A stretch of 64,000 nucleotides of DNA from Streptomyces albipurpureus (GTDB lineage: Bacteria; Actinomycetota; Actinomycetes; Streptomycetales; Streptomycetaceae): NCBI RefSeq assembly GCF_023701525.1, contig NZ_JAMQAW010000024.1:6538-70537 (forward strand). The letters are read 5' to 3'. The position numbers and the translations under genes are program-made. Below, piece after piece: positions 50,722 through 59,019 of the stretch. The notes beneath the pieces were generated by a model that worked only from the letters and a program-made list of their open reading frames with translations, had not been told where the DNA came from and made no database searches. How positions within the stretch are numbered: the stretch's first letter is position 1; every line of letters starts with the position of its first letter.

Positions 50722-51068
50722 GTGAACTCCTCCCGTTGCTGGTCTTCGTCGGCGCACTTGCCGCGATCCTGGGCTTCTTCGCCTGGCTGGCATCCCTCGC
50801 ACGACGCCGAGGTGTCGCCGGCGCGGCCATCCGCGCCGCGATGGCCTCCCACGACGAGGCCTTTCGGATCACCGCTCATGACTCGTACTACGAGATCCAG
50901 GTACAGGCGGAACGCAAGGTGCCGATTCCGTCCCCCGACGATCCATGGAAGCGGCGCCGGGTCGAAGCCGCTCAGCGGCGCGCTGGCGGTAGACGTCCGC
51001 CGCGGCCAAGGGCCCGGCGTTCCTGGTGGGGCCCGCGTCGTCGGGGCCAACGCCCTCGGCGCGGATGA
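50718..51068 (+). CDS. Hypothetical single-span membrane protein
   Basis: 116-aa protein. The first helix is LLPLLVFVGALAAILGFFAW, followed by basic residues, then a conserved-looking segment AIRAAMASHDEAFRITAHDS and YYEIQVQAERKVPIPSPDDP. The last 30 residues are Arg/Pro-rich. Function unknown; coupled to the preceding gene. Confidence 0.65.
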   Translation: MSELLPLLVFVGALAAILGFFAWLASLARRRGVAGAAIRAAMASHDEAFRITAHDSYYEIQVQAERKVPIPSPDDPWKRRRVEAAQRRAGGRRPPRPRARRSWWGPRRRGQRPRRG

Positions 51069-51089
51069 TTTCGGCTAGCCCCCGCCACC

Positions 51090-51113
51090 GTTGCCCGGTT
51101 GCCCGGTTGCCCG
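51090..51113. repeat. Tandem octamer GTTGCCCG, three copies
   Basis: Three exact head-to-tail copies of GTTGCCCG in the gap between two convergent genes, a likely site of strand slippage. Confidence 0.8.
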
Positions 51114-51286
51114 GCTGCGCCGACAAGCCTGCTAGCGGTCGCCGGCTCCCCATCTCTGCGGCTGGCGCCCCCATCGCTTACGGGGCAATCCGCTGGCCTG
51201 CCCCGTAACGGTCGGCTTGCGACGATGAGCGTCGGTGACCTGCCATCGAGCCGGAGCAGCATCTGAGGCCGCGCCCGGGCCGCGGC

Positions 51287-52504
51287 TCAGAGCAGCGCGA
51301 ACTGTCCCTCCGGGCCTTCCTCGGGATGGTCGAGCACCGAGGCCGGCCGGCGGGCGGCAGAGGGGAGGGGAAGTATCCCCGGGAGTTCGGCGAGCTGGTC
51401 CGTGGCCGCCGTCTTCAGCAGCTCCGTGCGATCGGCCTCCACCTCGGCCAGCAGCGCCAGGACCGTGATGAGCTCCAACAGTTCGGACGTCCACTCCTGC
51501 GGCCAGGCCAGGGAGCCCAGCGCTTCCAGGGTTCCCGCACTGGCGGTTGCGGTGCGGCTGCCGAACCAGAGGTCGAGAACGCGTACCCCACCGCAGGAGA
51601 ACTCCCAGGCCCCGGCCGGTACGGGCGAGATCCGGCCCGCGCCGATGGCGAGCGTCTCTTCGGTGGAGTCATACGCCATACCGGTCGGCTGTGCGTCGAC
51701 CGCCGCGCGCACATAGGGGCGGCGGCCACCGGGCAGTCTCGGTCGCGCCCTGCCATGAGCACCGCGCAGTTGGATCTCCAGCATGCGGCGGCCGATGTCG
51801 ATGCCCGCGGACCAGACGGTGGGGTCGGCGGGCAACGGGACCGTGCAGCCCGTGGGCGAGTGTCCGGCCGCGGCCACGATCCAGGCCAGCAGATCGTCCG
51901 CGGTGATCTCGCTCCCGTACAGCTTGCTCAGTGTCGGCAGCAGCCCGGGTGCGACATTGGGCTCTGCGCCGTCCGGTCGACGGTAGAGCGGGCGGATGCG
52001 GCCGGCCCTACCGGAGAGCGCATGGCCATCGGGCAGGAGCGCGGACGCCACGACCGAGGGGCCCCGGGTCTCCGCGCGCTCCGCGTTCTGCTCGATGACG
52101 AAGACCTGCCGGTCGTCCGCGACGCGCCATAGCTCCGGGCGGGCGAGGTCGATGAGCCGATGGTCCGGAATGAGCCACTGGTGGTCGAAGGCACCGTGGA
52201 GGATCCGCATCGGCTCGGGGCAGCGGCCGCTCTCCCGGGCGAAGCGGCCCGTTGCCGATCGCTGTCCGGGCAGTTGCCCCACGGCTGTGTGCGGTGTCCT
52301 GGTTCGGGTACAGCCGAACAGCGCGTCCTGCTCGGCGCCCCGCGCCCTGAGCACCGCGTCCCAGCGGGCCCTGAGCGCACCCGCGTCCGGGGAGAGCACC
52401 CAGGAACGTCCCATTCGCAGCGGTCGTACGCCCCAGGGCATGAGGTCGTCGAGCATCAGCATGGGGATATCCTGCCCGACCTGCCGTGACCCGTCGCCAC
52501 CCAT
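51287..52504 (-). CDS. Stand-alone type ISP restriction-modification C-terminal-domain protein
   Basis: 405-aa protein resembling the C-terminal specificity region of type ISP (LlaBIII-type) single-chain restriction-modification enzymes, without their nuclease, helicase or methyltransferase domains. Landmarks: DQWLIPDHRLIDLARPELWR-like DHQWLIPDHRLIDLARPELW, DDRQVFVIEQN, GRIRPLYRRPDGAEPNVAPG, PTVWSAGIDIGRRMLEIQLR, RPRLPGGRRPYVRAAV, and the C-terminal LDHPEEGPEGQFALL. Streptomycetes encode conserved proteins of this kind, annotated as type ISP enzymes by this domain alone, so restriction activity is very doubtful. ATG 52462 is an alternative start. It lies downstream of hmgA and gntR on the same strand. 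Confidence 0.7.
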   Translation of the reverse strand: MGGDGSRQVGQDIPMLMLDDLMPWGVRPLRMGRSWVLSPDAGALRARWDAVLRARGAEQDALFGCTRTRTPHTAVGQLPGQRSATGRFARESGRCPEPMRILHGAFDHQWLIPDHRLIDLARPELWRVADDRQVFVIEQNAERAETRGPSVVASALLPDGHALSGRAGRIRPLYRRPDGAEPNVAPGLLPTLSKLYGSEITADDLLAWIVAAAGHSPTGCTVPLPADPTVWSAGIDIGRRMLEIQLRGAHGRARPRLPGGRRPYVRAAVDAQPTGMAYDSTEETLAIGAGRISPVPAGAWEFSCGGVRVLDLWFGSRTATASAGTLEALGSLAWPQEWTSELLELITVLALLAEVEADRTELLKTAATDQLAELPGILPLPSAARRPASVLDHPEEGPEGQFALL

Positions 52505-52606
52505 GGGTCGTTGGCTGGGGGCCGGGGCCCTCCCGGCTGGATCCTGACGGGCTCCCCCGATCCAGCCGAAAGTCCCTGGCCGCGAGGAGTCCGTGGCGGA
52601 GGAGCC

Positions 52607-53359
52607 TCACTCGGCGTCGACGGTGACCGAGAAGGAGAACCGGTCGCCCCGGTAGCGGATGCGCGCCACATCGACCACCTGGCCGGCCAGATCACAGGTG
52701 ACGCCGGTGTAGTGCAGGATCGGGCTCAGCAAGGGCACCTTCAGCAACTCCGCCGTCAGCGGGTCCGCCAACCGCGCCTCCACCGTGTCGGTGATCCTGC
52801 CGATCCGCACCCCGACCGCGTCCCGTAGCACTTTGGTCATCGGCCAGCGCTCCAGGTCCTTCACATCGAGGCTGGCGGCGATGTCCGGGCGGACCGCGTT
52901 CTCCGCCCAGTTGGTCGGCTCACCGTTCTCACCGTCGCATCGCAGCCGCCGGTACATGACCACCTCGGCCAGATCGGGAAAGTGCTCGGTCAGTTCGCCG
53001 GGCACCGGCTCGGGCCCATGGCCGAGGATCGTGGTCTGCTCGCCGGACTGCTGGGCCACGATCGCGTCGATCGAGCCCAGCAACCGTCTCGGGGCGCCGC
53101 GCCGGGCCCCCGGTTCGATAAAGGTCCCCCGCCGTCGATGCCGGCTGATGAGCCCTTCCTCCTCCAGCTCCTTGAGGGCCTGCCGCATGGTCAACACGCT
53201 CACGCGGTAGTGCGCGGCGAGTTGTTCCTCGGTGGGCAGCCGCAGCGAGGCTTCGGGCGTCCGGCCCAATATGGACGCGCGCAGCGACTGCGAGACCTGG
53301 TACCACAACGGCAACTTGCGGTTGAGGACCAGTGAGTCGGGAGCGAAGGAGGAGGGCAC
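52607..53359 (-). CDS. GntR-family regulator with UTRA effector domain
   Basis: 250-aa HutC-type GntR regulator. The winged helix is read from LPLWYQVSQSLRASILGRTP and AAHYRVSVLTMRQALKELEE to GLISRHRRRGTFIEPG. The UTRA effector domain fills residues 90-250 (YRRLRCDGENGEPTNWAENA, WPMTKVLRDAVGVRIGRITD, YTGVTCDLAGQVVDVARIRY). It starts at GTG 53359 with GGAG five bases upstream, 12 bases after the hmgA stop, so it is probably transcribed with homogentisate dioxygenase and may sense an aromatic intermediate. That link is inferred from position. Confidence 0.88.
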   Translation of the reverse strand: MPSSFAPDSLVLNRKLPLWYQVSQSLRASILGRTPEASLRLPTEEQLAAHYRVSVLTMRQALKELEEEGLISRHRRRGTFIEPGARRGAPRRLLGSIDAIVAQQSGEQTTILGHGPEPVPGELTEHFPDLAEVVMYRRLRCDGENGEPTNWAENAVRPDIAASLDVKDLERWPMTKVLRDAVGVRIGRITDTVEARLADPLTAELLKVPLLSPILHYTGVTCDLAGQVVDVARIRYRGDRFSFSVTVDAE

Positions 53360-53371
53360 GGGGACTCCGTA

Positions 53372-54754
53372 TCAGGACTCGAAATGACGCTCAAGACCCT
53401 GCCACACGTTGTCGTAACCCTTCTGGAGATGGCGGGCGTTGGCCGCCTGCTCGGTTGCGGTCACCGGCCAGCGGGTCTCGAACATGAAGGCAAGACCGTC
53501 ATTGATCTTCTGTGGCGCCAGCTCGGCGGCACTGGCTCGGTCAAAGGTCTCGCGGTCCGGGCCGTGGGCCGACATCATGTTGTGCAGCGACCCGCCGCCC
53601 GGGACGAAGCCGCCTTCGCCTGCGGTCTTGGCGTCGTACGCACCCTCGATCAGACCCATGTACTCGCTCATCACATTGCGGTGGAAGTACGGCGGCCGGA
53701 AGGTGTCCTCACCGACCAGCCAGCGCGGCGCGAAGACCACGAAATCGACGCCGGCGAGCCCGGGAGTGTCCGACGGGGAGGTGAGCACGGTGAAGATCGA
53801 AGGGTCGGGATGGTCATAGGAGATGGTCCCGATGACATTGAATCGGCGCAGGTCGTAGACGTACGGCACATGGTTGCCGTGCCATGCCACGACATCGAGC
53901 GGTGAATGGGCGTAGTCGGCGGACCAGAGGTTGCCGCAGAACTTGGTGATCACCTGCACCGGTCGATCGGCTTCGGATTCATACGCGGCGGTCGGGGCGA
54001 GGAAGTCCCGGGCGTTCGCCAGTCCGTTCGCTCCGATGGGGCCGAGATCGGGGAGCTGGAAGGGCTGTCCGTAGTTCTCACAGACATAGCCGCGAGCCCG
54101 CTCGTCCAGCAGTTCCACGCGGAACCGCACACCGCGCGGGATCAGGGCCACCTCGCCGGGGCGGGCGGCCAGCCGGCCCAGCTCGGTGACGAGCAGCAGG
54201 CCACCGTGCTCGGGGACGATCAGCAGCTCACCGTCGGCGTCGCTGAAGACCCGGTCCATGGCGGCGTTGGCGTGGTACAGGTGCACGGCCATGCCCGACC
54301 GCTGGGTGGTGTCCCCATTGCCGCCCAGCGTCCACAGTCCGGCGAGCCAGTCCGTACCCGGGGCCGGTTCCGGCTGAGGGCTCCAGCGCAGCCGGTTGGG
54401 GTCGGGTACGGATTCGGTGAAGGGGGCGCTGCGCAGCGAGCCGTTGCCGATGCGGCTGAAGGGCGGATGCGCGGCTGACGGGCGGATGCGGTACAGCCAG
54501 GAACGACGGTTGCGGGCGCGGGGCTCGGTGAACGCTGAGCCGCTGAGCTGTTCCGCGTACAGCCCGAGTGGAGCGCGCTGGGGTGAGTTCTGACCCAGCG
54601 GAAGAGCTCCGGGGACCGCCTCGGAGCTGTGTTCATTGCCGAAGCCGGAGGAGTACGTCAGTGATTCGGTGTCTTTGCGTGCTTGCTCGGCCCGTGTGGA
54701 CAGGGTGCCCGCCTGCCCGGCCCGCGTCTGCTGGGTCTGCCCGATCCCGCTCAT
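53372..54754 (-). CDS. hmgA: Homogentisate 1,2-dioxygenase
   Basis: 460-aa Fe(II) ring-cleaving enzyme that converts homogentisate to maleylacetoacetate in tyrosine and phenylalanine breakdown. The N-terminal signature is YSSGFGNEHSSEAVPGALPL. Conserved cupin blocks include FFVFAPRW-like VDFVVFAPRWLVGEDTFRPP, YFHRNVMSEYMGLIEGAYDA (iron-binding His and Glu) and GGSLHNMMSAHGPDRETFDR (final His ligand). Length matches the family. ATG 54754 has GGGAG upstream. Other steps of the pathway (hppD, maleylacetoacetate isomerase, fumarylacetoacetase) are not in the window. A divergent TetR gene shares the promoter region and a palindromic operator. Confidence 0.95.
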   Translation of the reverse strand: MSGIGQTQQTRAGQAGTLSTRAEQARKDTESLTYSSGFGNEHSSEAVPGALPLGQNSPQRAPLGLYAEQLSGSAFTEPRARNRRSWLYRIRPSAAHPPFSRIGNGSLRSAPFTESVPDPNRLRWSPQPEPAPGTDWLAGLWTLGGNGDTTQRSGMAVHLYHANAAMDRVFSDADGELLIVPEHGGLLLVTELGRLAARPGEVALIPRGVRFRVELLDERARGYVCENYGQPFQLPDLGPIGANGLANARDFLAPTAAYESEADRPVQVITKFCGNLWSADYAHSPLDVVAWHGNHVPYVYDLRRFNVIGTISYDHPDPSIFTVLTSPSDTPGLAGVDFVVFAPRWLVGEDTFRPPYFHRNVMSEYMGLIEGAYDAKTAGEGGFVPGGGSLHNMMSAHGPDRETFDRASAAELAPQKINDGLAFMFETRWPVTATEQAANARHLQKGYDNVWQGLERHFES

Positions 54755-54776
54755 CGTCCGCTCCCGGTGCCGAAAG

Positions 54777-54800
54777 AATCCTATGGACAACCGTAGGATT
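54777..54800. promoter_or_regulatory. Shared hmgA/tetR operator-promoter AATCCTA-N10-TAGGATT
   Basis: A perfect 7-bp inverted repeat with 10-nt spacer in the 82-base gap between hmgA and tetR. Each arm contains TAGGAT, a good Streptomyces -10 hexamer, facing outward to its own gene: 54794-54799 rightward, 54783-54778 leftward. Bound TetR would cover both promoters. An ATG at 54783 lies inside it and is thus unlikely as the tetR start. Confidence 0.65.
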
Positions 54801-54836
54801 GCAGAACTGTCCCGTCAACGGCGTCGGAACGGCACG

Positions 54837-55451
54837 ATGAGGCGCGGATTCCATGGCCGGTTACGCCGTGCGCCGGTGCAGCGGCGCAGCGCCGAACGGC
54901 TCGCCCGAATACTGGATGCGTGTGCGGATCTGCTGGACGAAGTCGGCTATGAGGAACTGTCGACTCGTGCCGTGGCGGCGCGGGCGGGGGTGCCCATCGG
55001 TTCGGTCTACCGCTTCTTCGGCAACAAGAGGGCGCTCGCCGATGCGCTGGCCGAGCGAAATCTCGATCGGTACACCACGCGGATCACCGAGCGGCTACCG
55101 GTACCGCCCGACGGGGACTGGCGCGGGCTCCTCGATGCCGCACTCGACGAGTATCTGGCGATGAAGCGAACCGCCCCTGGCTTCTCGCTGATCGACTTCG
55201 GTCATCAGCTCCCCGCGGGGGCCCCTGCGGGCGGCGCCAATGGCCATGTGGCCGATTCCCTCGTTGACCTGGTCGCCGCCCACGTCGGGCGCGCGGTGGA
55301 CGAGGAACTGCGCCGGGTGGTGCTGATCGCCGTGGAAGCCGCGGACGCCTTGCTGCGACTGGCCTTCCGGATGGAGTCCACCGGGGATGAGGTGATCATC
55401 GGGGAGACCAGGGAGTTGTTGCGGGCGTATCTGGCGCGGGTGCTGGATTGA
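54837..55451 (+). CDS. TetR-family regulator, divergent from hmgA
   Basis: 204-aa TetR repressor. HTH: RSAERLARILDACADLLDEV, YEELSTRAVAARAGVPIGSV and YRFFGNKRALADALAERNLD. The C-terminal ligand domain ends in a helical stretch with EELRRVVLIAVEAADALLRL, a tetramer or dimer interface type. It starts at ATG 54837; upstream in-frame ATG 54783 is within the likely operator. Divergent placement and the shared palindrome imply autoregulation and control of hmgA or of the adjacent citM gene. The ligand may be a catabolic intermediate, unproven. Confidence 0.85.
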   Translation: MRRGFHGRLRRAPVQRRSAERLARILDACADLLDEVGYEELSTRAVAARAGVPIGSVYRFFGNKRALADALAERNLDRYTTRITERLPVPPDGDWRGLLDAALDEYLAMKRTAPGFSLIDFGHQLPAGAPAGGANGHVADSLVDLVAAHVGRAVDEELRRVVLIAVEAADALLRLAFRMESTGDEVIIGETRELLRAYLARVLD

Positions 55452-55649
55452 GGGTCGAGCGCGCTGGGTTGAAGGGCCGGGAACGAGGGAAGCCAAAGAA
55501 GCCGGAGGTCAGCGCGGTGTCCGCGTTGACCTGGTGTTTTGCTCGTATTGCTCGCATGTCAACACCTTGTTAACAGCTTTTGGCGCCCCCTAACGTCGTC
55601 CGGACCGCCGAACCGGTGGGAGTTCAAGGATGAACGTGAGGTACCCCCC

Positions 55650-57170
55650 ATGCTGACAATCCTCGGCTTCACCATGATCGCGACCTTTCTGGTCCTGATC
55701 ATGATGAAGAAGATGTCGCCCATCGCGGCACTGATCCTCATACCCGCCCTCTTCTGCGTGCTCGTCGGCAAGGGCGCGCACCTCGGCGACTACGTCATCG
55801 AAGGCGTCGGCAACCTCGCCCCCACCGCGGCGATGCTGATGTTCGCCATCGTCTACTTCGGCGTGATGATCGACGTCGGTCTCTTCGACCCGATCGTCCG
55901 GGGCATCCTGCGCTTCTGCAAAGCAGATCCGATGCGGGTGGTGGTGGGTACCGCCCTGCTCGCCGCGATCGTCTCGCTGGACGGCGACGGCTCCACCACC
56001 TTCATGATCACCGTCTCGGCGATGTACCCCCTCTACAAGCGGTTGAAGATGAGCCTGGTCGTCATGACCGGAATCGCCGCGACCGCCAACGGGGTGATGA
56101 ACACCCTGCCCTGGGGCGGGCCCACCGCACGGGCGGCCACCGCCCTCAAGTTGGACGCCGCCGACATCTTCGTACCGATGATTCCGGCACTCGCCGTGGG
56201 GCTGCTCTTCGTCTTCATCCTCGCGTACGTGCTGGGCATGAGGGAGCGCAAGCGGCTCGGGTACCTCTCCCTGGACGAGGTGCTGGCGCCGGAGTCGGAC
56301 ACGGTACTGGTCGCCACCGGTGGCGGAGCAGACGCCACCGCTCCGCTGGGCCGGGGCGCTTCGGCGAAGGGGAAGGGCGCCAGTGCCACGGGGGGCAAGG
56401 CGGCCGGCACGGGCAAGAGGGCCGGGCGGGGCGGCGCGGGAGTCCCGGGCCCGGAGGGTTCCTCCCAGACCGCGGGGTCCACCGGTGCCATGGACGCCTC
56501 GGACGGCCTCGACGGCCAGGACGACGGATTCCAGGGCCTCGACCCCGACCGCGAGACCCTTCGTCCCAAGCTCTACTGGTTCAACGCCGGCCTCACCATC
56601 GCCCTTCTCACGGCGATGATCATGGAGCTGCTGCCCATCCCGGTGCTCTTCCTCCTCGGCGCGGCACTCGCTCTGACGGTCAACTACCCGAACATGAACG
56701 ACCAGCGGGCCCGTATCGGCGCGCACGCCGAGAACGTGCTCAATGTCGCCGGCATGGTCTTCGCCGCCGCGGTCTTCACCGGGGTGCTCACCGGCACCGG
56801 CATGGTCAAGCACATGGCGGACTGGCTCGTGGGGGCCATCCCCGAAGGCATGGGCCCGCACATGGCCATCGTCACGGGACTGTTGAGTCTTCCTCTCACC
56901 TACTTCATGTCGAATGACGGCTTCTACTTCGGAGTGCTTCCGGTGCTCGCGGAAGCCGGAGCGGCCCACGGTGTCTCGCCGTTGGAGATCGCCCGCGCCT
57001 CGCTCGTGGGACAGGCGCTGCACATGTCCAGCCCGCTGGTGCCCGCCGTCTATGTACTCGTCGGTATGGCCAAGGTCGAGTTTGGCGACCACACGCGGTT
57101 CACCGTGAAATGGGCCGCACTCACCTCACTGGTGGTACTTGCCGCCGGGGTGGTGATCGGGATCATCTGA
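55650..57170 (+). CDS. CitMHS-family metal-citrate transporter
   Basis: 506-aa transporter that brings in citrate complexed with divalent metal using protons. Helices throughout; landmarks are FTMIATFLVLIMMKKMSPIA, TAAMLMFAIVYFGVMIDVGL, SLDGDGSTTFMITVSAMYPL, GVMNTLPWGGPTARAATALK, and the late LPLTYFMSNDGFYFGVLPVL. The DGDGST and PWGGPTAR loops are typical CitMHS. Between the two halves (about residues 217-303) is an 85-residue Gly/Ala/Lys/Asp-rich cytoplasmic loop, longer than needed and of low complexity. ATG 55650 has GAGG nine bases upstream. A very strong hairpin follows. Confidence 0.9.
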   Translation: MLTILGFTMIATFLVLIMMKKMSPIAALILIPALFCVLVGKGAHLGDYVIEGVGNLAPTAAMLMFAIVYFGVMIDVGLFDPIVRGILRFCKADPMRVVVGTALLAAIVSLDGDGSTTFMITVSAMYPLYKRLKMSLVVMTGIAATANGVMNTLPWGGPTARAATALKLDAADIFVPMIPALAVGLLFVFILAYVLGMRERKRLGYLSLDEVLAPESDTVLVATGGGADATAPLGRGASAKGKGASATGGKAAGTGKRAGRGGAGVPGPEGSSQTAGSTGAMDASDGLDGQDDGFQGLDPDRETLRPKLYWFNAGLTIALLTAMIMELLPIPVLFLLGAALALTVNYPNMNDQRARIGAHAENVLNVAGMVFAAAVFTGVLTGTGMVKHMADWLVGAIPEGMGPHMAIVTGLLSLPLTYFMSNDGFYFGVLPVLAEAGAAHGVSPLEIARASLVGQALHMSSPLVPAVYVLVGMAKVEFGDHTRFTVKWAALTSLVVLAAGVVIGII

Positions 57171-57611
57171 GGTCTGTCGCCCTGATTGCACAGTGCCACG
57201 GATAGAGGCCAGAGCGTCAGGGGTGTGGGAGCCGATTCGATCACTTCGGCTCCCGCACCCCTGACGCTTTCGCGTTCCCACACACCCAGGGAACTGCCGT
57301 CTGTCCGTTGGCTGGTGCGGCGGTGTCCATGCCGGCGCATCGGAGTATCGCCTGGTGAGACGCCCGAGGTGGTGAGGGCTCTTTTTGTCACGCTTGGCGT
57401 GCTCCTGTCGGCGGTCAGGGCGCCGATGATGTGTGCGGAAGCCAACTCGTGGGGAAATGAAAGCCGTTCAAGATTCCGGCAGGGCAAGGCGCCGGTGTAG
57501 CTGCTCCGGACCGAAAGCACTGTTCCAATTTACGTCGATGTTATTCCCCGGCCGGGATTATTCGACTATTTTCAAGCCCCCAGCCGCTCCCCACATCCCC
57601 CGGCGGAACAT
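57171..57611. other. Intergenic region between citM and the ABC ATPase
   Basis: About 440 bases. After the terminator hairpin, no gene is seen; the stretch before 57612 is AT-richer (TTCCAATTTACGTCGATG-like near 57520) and may hold the ABC gene promoter. Confidence 0.35.
57213..57268. terminator. Long stem-loop after the citM-like gene
   Basis: AGCGTCAGGGGTGTGGGAGC starting at 57213 pairs with its complement ending at 57268 (GCTCCCGCACCCCTGACGCT), a stem of about 23 bp with a single T/C difference, followed by TTTCGCG. Confidence 0.9.
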
Positions 57612-58982
57612 ATGACTCGCTCTATTACCCTGCAGAGTGTCAGCAAGCGATACGGACGAGCTGCCCGTGCCGTCGATCGATTCACTCTCGACGTCAAACC
57701 GGGCGAATTCGTCGTGCTCCTAGGCCCCTCGGGCTGCGGGAAAACGACCGTTCTCCGCATGATTGCCGGACTGGAAACGATCACCGACGGCGAGCTTCTC
57801 CTCGATGGAGAGCCCGCCAACCATTTGTCTCCGGGCGATCGATCCATCGCCATGGTCTTCCAGAACTTCGCCCTCTATCCCAACATGACCAACCGCGAGA
57901 ACATCGGCTTCCCCCTTCGGGTGGGCGACCCTCGTGGGGACCGCCGCCCCCACGTCGACGCCACCGCCCGGATGCTCGGCATCGAGGACGTCCTCGACCG
58001 CTACCCCTACCAACTCTCCGGCGGAGAGCGACAGCGGGTCGCCATGGGGCGGGCGATCTCCCGGCAGCCGTCGGTCTTCCTGATGGACGAGCCGCTGTCC
58101 AATCTGGAAGCCAAGCTGCGCAATCGGCTCCGGGCCGAGATAGCCCAGCTCACCAAGGAACTGGGCGTCACCACCATCTACGTGACCCAGGACCAGGCCG
58201 AGGCCATGTCACTGGGCCACCGGGTCGCCGTGATGCGCGGTGGTGTGCTCCAGCAGGTCGGCACCCCGCGCGATATCTACGCCGTACCCGAGAACGTCTT
58301 CGTCGCCGCGTTCATCGGCACCCCGCGGATCAATCTCCTCCAGGCTGTCGTGCATGCGCCACTGGACGGTGGAATGTCACTCGACCTCGGCAGACAGCGA
58401 CTGAACCTGCCCGAACCGCTCAGTGTCGACCACCAGTTGCTGCGCATCCAGCAAGGGCGGCAGATCATCGTCGGGCTGCGCTCCGAGGCCACCAGGGTCG
58501 GCCTGCCCAGCCAGGCCCGCCCTGGTGAGGTGCCACTGACGGGCACCGTTGAGTACACCGAGTACCAGGGGCACGAGGCCCTGGTCTACGTCAACATCGG
58601 CTCCCGATCGGCGATCGTGCCCAACCTGGAGTCGCCCCGACCCACCATCTCTCCGCGCCGCCTCAGAAACCGCGGGAAGGACAACGGCACCATGCTGACC
58701 AGGTGGAAGGAGCGGATGAACACCTATCTCTCCGGTCCCCCGGCCATTTTGGAAGAGTCGGGACCGCAGCCCTACGGGCCGCCCGCCGGGTACGGGCCGC
58801 ACGACCCGGGACGTCCGCCCGTCCCGGCCAACTCGCTCGTCGTCAGGACCAGCCCCAACCTCTGGCTCCAGCCGGGTGCCCGGGTGCCGCTGCTGGTCGA
58901 TCTCGCCCATCTCTACGTCTTCGACCACCACGGGAGAAGGATCTGTCCTGCCCCCGCTGAGCTGCTCGGCATAGAAAGCTGA
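57612..58982 (+). CDS. MsiK/UgpC-type ABC transporter ATPase
   Basis: 456-aa ABC ATPase of the carbohydrate-uptake (MalK/UgpC/MsiK) type. Walker A VVLLGPSGCGKTTVLRMIAG (38-46), Q-loop MVFQNFALYPNMTNRENIGF, signature YQLSGGERQRVAMGRAISRQ, Walker B VFLMDEPLSNLEAKLR, and the switch His replaced by Gln in YVTQDQAEAMSLGHRV. A C-terminal OB-fold regulatory domain follows but is interrupted near residues 339-413 by a roughly 75-residue Arg/Pro/Gly-rich insertion. No permease or binding protein is near, so it must energise systems encoded elsewhere, as MsiK does. ATG 57612; hairpin after the stop. Confidence 0.85.
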   Translation: MTRSITLQSVSKRYGRAARAVDRFTLDVKPGEFVVLLGPSGCGKTTVLRMIAGLETITDGELLLDGEPANHLSPGDRSIAMVFQNFALYPNMTNRENIGFPLRVGDPRGDRRPHVDATARMLGIEDVLDRYPYQLSGGERQRVAMGRAISRQPSVFLMDEPLSNLEAKLRNRLRAEIAQLTKELGVTTIYVTQDQAEAMSLGHRVAVMRGGVLQQVGTPRDIYAVPENVFVAAFIGTPRINLLQAVVHAPLDGGMSLDLGRQRLNLPEPLSVDHQLLRIQQGRQIIVGLRSEATRVGLPSQARPGEVPLTGTVEYTEYQGHEALVYVNIGSRSAIVPNLESPRPTISPRRLRNRGKDNGTMLTRWKERMNTYLSGPPAILEESGPQPYGPPAGYGPHDPGRPPVPANSLVVRTSPNLWLQPGARVPLLVDLAHLYVFDHHGRRICPAPAELLGIES

Positions 58983-58987
58983 GGTCG

Positions 58988-59019
58988 ATGGGCCCCTGCG
59001 CCCTCGGGCCGGGGCCCAT
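58988..59019 (+). terminator. Hairpin after the ABC ATPase gene
   Basis: ATGGGCCCC (58988-58996) and GGGGCCCAT (59011-59019) form a 9-bp stem with 14-nt loop, 6 bases after the stop. Confidence 0.6.

Noticed and set aside
51287..52504. An active restriction-modification system
   Set aside because: No nuclease, helicase or methyltransferase domain is present in or beside this gene.
55590..57092. 500-aa minus-strand frame opposite the citrate transporter
   Set aside because: His/Glu/Gly-rich shadow; the plus strand encodes an intact CitMHS protein.
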